A stretch of 41,132 nt of DNA from Thermoplasmatales archaeon SM1-50 (lineage in GTDB: Archaea; Thermoplasmatota; E2; DHVEG-1). The stretch spans positions 1-41,132 of the forward strand of contig LSSI01000065.1 of the NCBI GenBank assembly GCA_001595945.1, read 5' to 3'. Below are positions 34,814-41,132 of the stretch, one piece after another. The notes below the pieces were generated by a model. It did not search any database and was not told the origin of the DNA. It saw nothing but the letters and a program-made list of their open reading frames with translations. A program made the translations under genes and the position numbers. Every line of letters starts with the position of its first letter. Position 1 is the stretch's first letter.

Positions 34814-36163
34814 ATGAAAAAAACACATATTAAAATCATTGCACTGCTTTCCATCATTTCCTTTTTTGGAGGGATACTAACGCCATTGCAGGCGGCAATG
34901 CTTCAAAAAACACAAACAAATATGCAAATCATATTTCAACCAACTCCTGACGTGGCTTTTGACCAAAAAATCTTCGTCCTTATGAGAATCGCAGGATTCA
35001 AATCGCTTTCTACCTGCATCATCAAAAATGATACGATCATCTGGTCTAAAGGATACGGTTACTATGATGTCTCAGAGAAGAAACAGACGACAATAGACAC
35101 CATCTATGTGCTTGCGTCTATCACTAAGACCATTGTCGGCACCGCTCTCATGCAACTCTATGAGCAAGGTTTGTTTGACCTTGATGATGATGTCAATGAG
35201 TTTTTGCCCTTTGAGCTGCGTAATCCGAATTTCCCTGATGACCCTATCACCATCCGGATGCTTCTCTCCCATACATCCAGTCTCAACACAAATACCCAAA
35301 TGCAATACTACTGGTTCAATTTCTCAGGAGACCCGCCCTTTGATTTCTTCCCAGAACCGTACCTCCAGGAGTTCCTCTTACCGGGAGGTCGCTACTATGA
35401 CCCAAGCGTCTGGAGTACAATATATCGACCAGGGGAACGTGCGATGTATGCGAACGTCGGTTTTGACCTTATCTCCTACCTCGTAGAAATCGTATCTGGA
35501 CAACCGTTTCTACAGTACTGTGATGCCCATATCTTCACCCCCTTAGATATGAAGAACACCAGTTTCAACCTTTCAGTTCTTGACATCGAGCAGGTGGCAA
35601 TCCCTTATCAGCGGTTCGCTGGGAGATACTATATGATAAACGAACTAGGATTTATCTTCGGGGACTACACGCCACCAGAGCATTACTGGAGAGGCAGGTT
35701 CTATCCCGCGGGAGGATTGTATTCAACGGTCTCTGATTTATCCCATTTCCTTATCGCACATATGAACGAGGGGGTCTACCAGGATACTCAGATTCTTGAG
35801 AAAGAAACCGTGGAGTTGATGCATGAAATCCAACCAGGAAACAACCTCGGGTATGGTCTTGCATGGATGCAGACTACTATTAGCCCCCGTCTGACTGCAT
35901 CCGGTCATGCCGGAGACTTATACGGGGTGGATACATGGATGCTGTATGAACCCGTTAATGATCTCGGGGTCATCTACCTGTCAAATGGAAACCCGTCATA
36001 TGGACTCCTACCGCTGCGAGGCCTCCTTATCTGGAGAAGTCTCCTGTCTGTTTTGTTCAGGAAAGAAATAACTCTCGGGGAAAGGATGCAGTATATGTCT
36101 ACCGTGACATTAAACCCTTTCTTTTACCGATCTCTGACGGTACCAGATTATATGCTAAGGTAA
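34814..36163 (+). CDS. Secreted beta-lactamase-family serine hydrolase
   Basis: A 449-residue protein with a signal peptide ending near LQAA. The catalytic domain has the SxxK nucleophile motif S102-I-T-K (YVLASITKTIVGTALMQL), the Tyr motif Y212-A-N, and H365-A-G in place of KTG, as in class C/EstB-type serine hydrolases and DD-peptidases. Archaea lack peptidoglycan, so an esterase or peptidase role outside the cell is more likely than cell-wall work; this is inference. It converges with the C25 gene at 36199 (35 bases apart). Confidence 0.92.
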   Translation: MKKTHIKIIALLSIISFFGGILTPLQAAMLQKTQTNMQIIFQPTPDVAFDQKIFVLMRIAGFKSLSTCIIKNDTIIWSKGYGYYDVSEKKQTTIDTIYVLASITKTIVGTALMQLYEQGLFDLDDDVNEFLPFELRNPNFPDDPITIRMLLSHTSSLNTNTQMQYYWFNFSGDPPFDFFPEPYLQEFLLPGGRYYDPSVWSTIYRPGERAMYANVGFDLISYLVEIVSGQPFLQYCDAHIFTPLDMKNTSFNLSVLDIEQVAIPYQRFAGRYYMINELGFIFGDYTPPEHYWRGRFYPAGGLYSTVSDLSHFLIAHMNEGVYQDTQILEKETVELMHEIQPGNNLGYGLAWMQTTISPRLTASGHAGDLYGVDTWMLYEPVNDLGVIYLSNGNPSYGLLPLRGLLIWRSLLSVLFRKEITLGERMQYMSTVTLNPFFYRSLTVPDYMLR

Positions 36164-36198
36164 GTGATCGGAAACAAAAAAACATTCTCGTCCGGTGC

Positions 36199-37590
36199 TT
36201 AGGGATACCCACCGATTTTCAATGTCGGGTCACCAAAAAGCGTCCATTGCTCTAGCGCATAATGGTTTGCGAGTGTATGACGCCAGTTCTGCATGCTGAA
36301 TGCATCACCAAGATCTACCGCGTCGTGATCATTAAGATAGGTGGTGATAGAAGAATTCCAGAGAGCACCAATGGTCTCTGTTCCTTCTGCATAGGAGCTA
36401 AACATCCTCATGAGCATATGACCATGGAGGGTTTCTGTACATAAACTCCCAAGGGGCATCACGGCTCCCGCGGTACACGCAACACTAGCGATTGCACCAC
36501 CATTCTCATGGGCGATAAACTTCCATGCGATAGGAGCCTGGGAGGCATTGAAATCCCCGCAGTTACAACCGCCAAAGAGTGCTATCGGTAATTTATATCC
36601 ATTCGTAAGCGAGACAACATCCGACGATGTATAGCGATGAGGAAGTGGTAACCAGATGTTTTTCATAAAAGGGAAATTTGTCAAAATCGCACAATCCGGA
36701 GATCCATGACCATTGAACATGAGAAACCCTGCTCCTTCGTTGATTGCGGTATTGATATTTGTGATGGTAAGACCTTTAATAGAGGGGCGAAGCAGCCCGC
36801 TCCCATAGATTTTCTTTGCGGAAAAACCGGGAAGTATTTTTGCTGCGGAATTTCCCAGGTACTCCCCCTCAAAAACCGGATAACCAAACCGCTTAAGAAG
36901 AAGGGGAAACGATAGTTCAATGAGGAGCGATCGGGCGTCATCAGCACCGCAGACGATCAGAGTATTAAACCATGGCTGATCAGCGGTGGTGTTCTCATAG
37001 GTGATTATTTTATCGACAACAATCTGGACTTCTGATTCTTCATTAGTTAGAAGTCTGCCGATGCACACATCTGGAAACAGATCGACAGAATCAAGATACC
37101 CGGATCTGTTCTTATCGGCAAATAGGCTATCGTTATTTGAGTCCCAACTGCAGAAACTGCCGTTTGAAAAATATAGGTCGGCATAGTACAAATCACTAGG
37201 GTAGGAAATGAACAAGTCGGATCCGTTCTCTCCAAAAAAGCACGTACGGGTGAATCGAGTAGGAATATGGTCTTTACCACCTACAAGCATCACATGGGTG
37301 GTAGCCCAGGTTTCTTTGGCGTTTTTGATGAAATATTTTATCTTCTCAGCGGCATCTCTCCCGGTCGATGGGAAAAAAATACCCGCAGAGATATCCTCAA
37401 GGGTAACAATCTTTGTTGAGATCCCATGGCTGGCTTTATGAGAAATCAGCGGTGTTAATTCCTCAAGAAATTCAGCAGGGGTTATAACGAGAAACGTGTA
37501 AACATCAGAGTGCACAGCGTGACTTGATACGGCACATATACTAGTTAATAGGATACAACATAGAAGAATATTCATTCTTTTCTTTCCCAT
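36199..37590 (-). CDS. Secreted gingipain-like (C25) cysteine peptidase lacking a pro-domain
   Basis: A 463-residue protein from the ATG at 37590, which follows GGGAG; the in-frame TTG at 37602 overlaps that site. After the signal peptide the C25 fold starts almost at once (VYTFLVITPAEF), so the pro-domain of about 180 residues seen in the other two C25 proteins is absent. The catalytic pair is present: H295 (FNGHGSP) and C342 (LFGGCNCGDF). It ends at GDPTLKIGGYP. It may fold and act without zymogen activation, or be cut from a common precursor type; both are inference. GATATAAACG at about 37631-37640 is a TATA candidate. Confidence 0.92.
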   Translation of the reverse strand: MGKKRMNILLCCILLTSICAVSSHAVHSDVYTFLVITPAEFLEELTPLISHKASHGISTKIVTLEDISAGIFFPSTGRDAAEKIKYFIKNAKETWATTHVMLVGGKDHIPTRFTRTCFFGENGSDLFISYPSDLYYADLYFSNGSFCSWDSNNDSLFADKNRSGYLDSVDLFPDVCIGRLLTNEESEVQIVVDKIITYENTTADQPWFNTLIVCGADDARSLLIELSFPLLLKRFGYPVFEGEYLGNSAAKILPGFSAKKIYGSGLLRPSIKGLTITNINTAINEGAGFLMFNGHGSPDCAILTNFPFMKNIWLPLPHRYTSSDVVSLTNGYKLPIALFGGCNCGDFNASQAPIAWKFIAHENGGAIASVACTAGAVMPLGSLCTETLHGHMLMRMFSSYAEGTETIGALWNSSITTYLNDHDAVDLGDAFSMQNWRHTLANHYALEQWTLFGDPTLKIGGYP

Positions 37591-37679
37591 AAATACTCCC
37601 AAAAAAACAATAGAGTTGTTATTATTTAAACGTTTATATCAATTTTTTGCACAAAAATAGAGTTTTTTCTATTATACTA

Positions 37680-38411
37680 TTATTCACCAGGGACACCCAC
37701 TACGCTGAGGTACAGACTGCTTTCGTCTTTTCCATCGACATCGATGATGCTGTTGACCTCGTCATCGTACAATGCCGCTATCTGGCAGGATCCAAGACCT
37801 TGACTTACACAAGCAAGCGCGAGGTTCTCTGCGATGTGACCAGCGTCCAGGTAGATATACCGATAGGCACGTTGCTTGTATTTGCATTTCGAGCGGTTGA
37901 ACATGGCAGACCAAACAAACACGATCGCAGCTTGGGCGCACATTGTTTGATCTAGTGCAGCCTGCGCGATAGCATTTCGGTAGTCTCCTTTCTTAAGCTG
38001 CTCGATTCGATGATGTAAAATATCGTAATGGTACACTCCACATTCCACACCATGGACACGGTGGACCACTAGATATGTTTCAATCGGGTATAGTGCTCCG
38101 GCGGAAGGGGCAGTACGGAAGGCAAACCCCTGTTCTTTTCGTTGGATCCCAGTAGACACCCACAGCAGGTAGGATAGTTGTTCAATCTGTACTGGTTCAG
38201 TGGAAAAACTCCTGATGCTTCGTCGTTTCTTAATCGTCTCATCAAAGCTACATGTCGAGAACGAGGTAGGTATAGGCAATGTAACATGTAGCGCATCAGG
38301 ATATATCTTGTACAGGTCAGGTTGTATCGACCAGTCTGGTCCCTCACCAAGGCTTCTGCGAGAATACTTTGTCTGTTTTTGAAATTCGTCTCCTATGTTT
38401 TTCTCAGAAAC
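37680..38411 (-). CDS. SagB-type nitroreductase-fold dehydrogenase
   Basis: An FMN-dependent oxidoreductase of the SagB/ThcOx family. KKRRSIRSFSTEPVQIEQLS is the FMN-binding start, RTAPSAGALYPIETYLV the SagB signature, and AGHIAENLALACVSQGLGSC the C-terminal FMN region. SagB enzymes oxidise azolines in peptide natural products, but many archaeal members occur with no such cluster. No YcaO gene is in the window. The start is odd: a perfect GGAGGTGATC is followed at seven bases by a GTT codon in frame (38411). The upstream in-frame ATGs (38516, 38513) lie before the TATA box at 38480 and are unlikely. Confidence 0.85.
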   Translation of the reverse strand, partial: VSEKNIGDEFQKQTKYSRRSLGEGPDWSIQPDLYKIYPDALHVTLPIPTSFSTCSFDETIKKRRSIRSFSTEPVQIEQLSYLLWVSTGIQRKEQGFAFRTAPSAGALYPIETYLVVHRVHGVECGVYHYDILHHRIEQLKKGDYRNAIAQAALDQTMCAQAAIVFVWSAMFNRSKCKYKQRAYRYIYLDAGHIAENLALACVSQGLGSCQIAALYDDEVNSIIDVDGKDESSLYLSVVGVPGE

Positions 38412-38479
38412 GTGATCACCTCCATTAGTATCCAAAGATAATGTACCGATTTTTAAGAGTATTGTCCGGCTAAAAGAAC

Positions 38480-38490
38480 ATATATAGATC
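38480..38490 (-). promoter_or_regulatory. TATA box of the SagB-type gene
   Basis: GATCTATATATG on the minus strand, about 70-80 bases before the GGAGGTGATC-linked start. It excludes the upstream ATG codons as starts. Confidence 0.5.
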
Positions 38491-38715
38491 GAAGAATTCG
38501 AGTAGTAGAACATCAAAATGTATGGTTCCGCTTTATCGATCGGGAAGTAAAGTACTTCAGAGAAAATAGAAATAAAGACGGATTATTGAAGCAATATGTC
38601 ATCATTAATTCCTGTTTTCGACTTATTTCTATTGCAATGATGTAGTGTTGGCAATAAAGCAAACAAAAAAATCTTAATTAACATACATGATATCTGGTGT
38701 CCATCTAATAGATTA

Positions 38716-38725
38716 TTTTATATAA
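38716..38725 (+). promoter_or_regulatory. TATA box of the Gly/Cys-rich protein gene
   Basis: TTTTATATAA lies 39-48 bases before the ATG at 38764, followed by AAAGGGGAT as a ribosome site. Confidence 0.5.
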
Positions 38726-38763
38726 TCACTTAGATTGTAGTATGAAAAAAAGGGGATTACAAA

Positions 38764-39231
38764 ATGAAAAAATACATCTATGTTGCATTAGCAGCCCTTG
38801 CATTGATATCAATGGGAAGCGCCTCTGCAGTGCTGCTCCAGGTAAGCGAGATAAAAACCAGTTCTTTGACAACAGGATCACTAGATTGCGGTGGCGGCTG
38901 CGGCGGTGGCGGTGGCCACGGTGGTGGCGGCGGATGCCATAATAATACAAACATGACAGAAATAACAGGGGTTCTACAATTTAATAACACAGAGTTCAAG
39001 ATCGGGACAACAATCTTGAAATTTGGATGCTACGACTACCTAAACAACACAATATCGCCTCATGATTTCGATGGCGATGGAGAGATTGAAACAATCCTAA
39101 ACGAGCTTCTTGGAATGGTCGGAACCACCATTACCGTGGAAGGGTACCTCCGATGCCAAAACCGGTTGATCGTGTTCTACATCAATGGTCTCCAGTACCG
39201 GGATTGTTGCACAATAGAATCTCTCGCGTAA
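38764..39231 (+). CDS. Secreted Gly/Cys/His-rich protein
   Basis: A 155-residue protein, not recognised. A signal peptide (ALAALALISMGSASA) is followed by a low-complexity segment CGGGCGGGGGHGGGGGCH at about residues 42-59, coded by GGC/GGT triplets. The rest is a small globular domain with DFDGDGEIETI, an EF-hand-like calcium loop, and TVEGYLRCQNRLIVFYINGLQ, which looks like a beta-barrel strand pair, ending with CC. The Cys/His/Gly segment could bind metal, be a linker or be a modification site. It is divergent from the SagB-type gene. Confidence 0.8.
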   Translation: MKKYIYVALAALALISMGSASAVLLQVSEIKTSSLTTGSLDCGGGCGGGGGHGGGGGCHNNTNMTEITGVLQFNNTEFKIGTTILKFGCYDYLNNTISPHDFDGDGEIETILNELLGMVGTTITVEGYLRCQNRLIVFYINGLQYRDCCTIESLA

Positions 39232-39240
39232 TCACAAAAA

Positions 39241-39264
39241 TTTTTTTCTTTTTTTATATTTTTC
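39241..39264 (+). terminator. T-rich terminator
   Basis: Several T runs (seven, then seven) follow the Gly/Cys-rich gene stop, as in archaeal oligo-T termination. Confidence 0.4.
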
Positions 39265-39371
39265 ACAGATTATCCCAAAGAAGCATTTTTGGATAAGGAT
39301 TGTCAAATAAAATTTTTATATACACATGACTAGAATATAACACCATAAATAATATTTGGAGATGACCAAAG

Positions 39372-39533
39372 ATGCCAAAAATATCAATCGTTATCTCGGA
39401 TTACACCTACTGGAGATTACTTGGTTCTGGTGAAAACATCTCATACGTGATACAGAAAGCTTTGAAAGGATATTGGAAAGAAAACCAAAAGAATAACAAA
39501 AACACTACGATGGTTCTCCAATCTAAGGAATAA
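39372..39533 (+). CDS. Small hypothetical protein, 53 residues
   Basis: The frame starts MPKISIVISDYTYWRLLGSG and ends VLQSKE before TAA. GGAGATGACC precedes the ATG and TTTTTATATAC at 39313-39323 is a TATA candidate, so it is probably expressed. It resembles a short RHH-type N terminus (strand then helix) but is too short to call. It stands 157 bases before the secretion ATPase gene. Confidence 0.6.
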   Translation: MPKISIVISDYTYWRLLGSGENISYVIQKALKGYWKENQKNNKNTTMVLQSKE

Positions 39534-39540
39534 CCACCTA

Positions 39541-39570
39541 ATTTTTTTTCTCATAATCAATTTTTTTTTC
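39541..39570 (+). terminator. T-rich terminator
   Basis: Two runs of eight or nine T follow the stop of the 53-residue gene, separating it from the ATPase promoter. Confidence 0.4.
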
Positions 39571-39627
39571 ACTCAAAAGAGATAGTAAATCTGAAACGAA
39601 AAAGTTTTATGATACTTTTCCGTTAGC

Positions 39628-39639
39628 GTATATATAAAA
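39628..39639 (+). promoter_or_regulatory. TATA box of the secretion ATPase gene
   Basis: GTATATATAAAA lies about 52-63 bases before the ATG at 39691, giving a leader of about 30 bases with AGGAG at about 39676. Confidence 0.55.
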
Positions 39640-39690
39640 AACAACCAATTCACAACATAATAAAGAGTGGTGGCTAGGAGAGAATGTAAC

Positions 39691-41132
39691 ATGAAATGTA
39701 AGATGGGTGAGAAGAGAAAAAACCAAAGATCACAAAAATATTTTAATATCCCCCTGTACACCGATATTGCTACCCTTAATGCTATTCTCCCAAGGATTAC
39801 CTCAAAAAAAGACCACGAGGATCAGAAATCCTCGAAGCAAAAATTTGTTTTACAAGAGGAACGAAATAGACAGTATAATGAAATAATTAAGGAGATCGAT
39901 ACTAACAAGAACTTTTTTATGAGAACCGATGGGAAGACACATACGATAATTGACGAAAAAAAAGGATTCGGATGGATGGGATTAGGTGCAAGACGAGTAC
40001 TTTTTCATAATGAACGAAAGGAGTATCTCTACGAGATCTTAGAACCACAATTGGATGAAAAACAAGAAGAACTCAAAAGCAAATTGATTATCTTATTTAG
40101 AAAACACGCAGATATTGATGTATTCGATGGAACAACACAGGAAAAATGGAACGTCCTAGAACAAGAATTGGAGAAACTTCTTCATGATAAACAAATAAAA
40201 ATAGCAAAAGAAGAGAAAGATATCATTTTCTATTATATCTTCCGTGAATTTGTTGGATATGGACGTATTGATATCTTAATGAACGACCCCGACATAGAAG
40301 ATATCTCATGTGATGGTCATGGAATCCCTATCTTTGTCGTCCATAAACAGTATGAGTCCATCAAAACCAACATCGTCTACGAAGATGCAGATGAACTGGA
40401 TTCATTTGTCGTAAAACTATCCCAGATGTGTGGAAAACAAATATCGGTATATGAACCAGTAGTCGACGGAAAACTATCAGACGGGTCACGATTACAGACC
40501 ACACTTGGCAGAACAATCACGATGCAATCGACCTTTACCATCAGAAGATTTCGAGAGGACCCCCTCACCCCAATTGACCTTCTGAACAACAACACGATGT
40601 CTTTAGATCTTGCAGCATACTTTTGGTTGGCCATAGAAAAAGGATGTAACATCCTCTTCTGCGGTGGAACCGCTTCTGGAAAAACAACCATGCTTAATGC
40701 GCTTTCACTGTTTGTACCATCAGCGTATAAGATCGTCTCGATTGAGGACACAAGAGAAATCAACCTCCCCCATGAAAACTGGATTGCAGGGACCACACGA
40801 TCAGGCTTTACCTCCACAGAGGCATTGAAAACCAGTAAAGACATCGATATGTTCGACCTTATCAGGGTTGCATTACGTCAAAGACCACGGGTCATCATCG
40901 TCGGAGAGGTACGAGGAAAGGAGGCGTACTCGTTATTCCAAGCAATGACCACGGGTCATCTCTCCTATTCCACTGTTCATGCAAGCGATATGCATTCCCT
41001 CATCCAGCGCCTTGAGATCCCCCCCATCTCATTACCCCGTGCCCTTCTAACATCACTGGATATGATTGTATTTTTAAACTCCGTCACCGTCAAAGGAGCA
41101 CCAGTAAGACGCATCACCAATGTCACAGAAAT
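39691..41132 (+). CDS. Type II/IV secretion system ATPase (GspE/ArlI/TadA family), 3' end cut by the window edge
   Basis: At least 480 residues of a cytoplasmic hexameric ATPase that drives pilus, archaellum or secretion systems. A charged N-terminal domain (to about 180) is followed by YGRIDILMNDPDIEDISCDG, the N2 domain of the family. FCGGTASGKTTMLNAL (G325 onward) is the Walker A motif, SIEDTREINLP the Asp box, RPRVIIVGEVRGKEAYSLFQA the Walker B region, and TGHLSYSTVHASD the His box. The frame is open to the last base. AGGAG precedes the ATG at 39691; an ATG at 39703 is also in frame. Pilin, TadC-like or other partner genes would be expected beyond the edge. Confidence 0.95.
   Translation, partial: MKCKMGEKRKNQRSQKYFNIPLYTDIATLNAILPRITSKKDHEDQKSSKQKFVLQEERNRQYNEIIKEIDTNKNFFMRTDGKTHTIIDEKKGFGWMGLGARRVLFHNERKEYLYEILEPQLDEKQEELKSKLIILFRKHADIDVFDGTTQEKWNVLEQELEKLLHDKQIKIAKEEKDIIFYYIFREFVGYGRIDILMNDPDIEDISCDGHGIPIFVVHKQYESIKTNIVYEDADELDSFVVKLSQMCGKQISVYEPVVDGKLSDGSRLQTTLGRTITMQSTFTIRRFREDPLTPIDLLNNNTMSLDLAAYFWLAIEKGCNILFCGGTASGKTTMLNALSLFVPSAYKIVSIEDTREINLPHENWIAGTTRSGFTSTEALKTSKDIDMFDLIRVALRQRPRVIIVGEVRGKEAYSLFQAMTTGHLSYSTVHASDMHSLIQRLEIPPISLPRALLTSLDMIVFLNSVTVKGAPVRRITNVTE

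Larger units (their letters stand above)
38412..38763. other. Divergent promoter gap between the SagB and Gly/Cys-rich genes
   Basis: No gene. It holds the SagB ribosome site (38414-38423), the minus-strand TATA box at 38480 and the plus-strand TATA box at 38716. Confidence 0.45.

Noticed and set aside
38742-38999. Other-frame ORFs over the GGC/GGT segment
   Set aside because: They are Pro/Arg-rich shadows of a low-complexity coding stretch.

Overview
The window looks like a chromosomal piece of a low-GC, protein-degrading archaeon. Signs of Archaea are TATA-box promoters (often leading to nearly leaderless genes), many very small CxxC zinc proteins, a UbiA-type lipid prenyltransferase, HTH plus DUF2178 membrane modules, and a GspE/ArlI/TadA-type secretion ATPase. 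The set of secreted cysteine peptidases (three gingipain-like C25, one clostripain-like C11, one papain-like C1) with PKD domains resembles what is known of Thermoplasmatota sediment lineages such as Marine Benthic Group D. That placement is inference from gene content only; no rRNA gene is present.

Left end (1-3240, minus strand): a partial threonine aldolase, a 54-residue zinc protein, and then the most unusual locus. A bacterial-type glutaminyl-tRNA synthetase gene (glnS) lies between the two tRNA-Gln genes, anticodons CUG upstream and UUG downstream. Archaea normally lack GlnRS and make Gln-tRNA by amidating Glu-tRNA with GatDE. Both tRNAs pair an A1-U72 end, as in archaeal tRNA-Gln, with a G73 discriminator, as recognised by bacterial GlnRS. 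The glnS frame is broken just after the HIGH motif by what looks like a deletion of about 53 bases at a 5-base microhomology. It may be real decay or an assembly error.

3.3-10.8 kb (plus): three secreted peptidases in a row, C11 (with its catalytic His replaced), C1 papain-like, and C25 with an insert inside the catalytic fold. 11-12.7 kb: three small zinc-ribbon or zinc-ribbon/PIN genes and a candidate structured RNA. 12.8-17.1 kb (minus): an S15/CocE hydrolase with a PKD domain and a YyaL/DUF255 thioredoxin-fold protein. 17.3-18.8 kb: small orphans, an inverted repeat and a decayed DUF1801 gene.

18.9-26.4 kb: a secreted thrombospondin-type-3 plus transglutaminase-like protein, an isoprenylcysteine-methyltransferase-like membrane enzyme, a radical SAM protein, a secreted beta-helix protein, an HTH plus two membrane-protein operon, and a two-Ig-domain lipoprotein. 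26.7-32 kb (minus): a second C25 peptidase with a repeat array upstream, an FAD oxidoreductase, a macrodomain protein and UbiA. 32.1-34.6 kb: a winged-helix operon with two small unknown proteins (a broken relative of one lies at 31.0 kb), and an RHH-like/zinc-finger protein with 12-base operator-like iterons upstream.

Right end: a beta-lactamase-family serine hydrolase, a third C25 peptidase without a pro-domain, and a SagB-type oxidoreductase divergent from a secreted Gly/Cys/His-rich protein. A small orphan and the start of a type II/IV secretion ATPase follow. The secreted hydrolases together suggest growth on extracellular protein, with the ATPase possibly serving a surface pilus or secretion machine.
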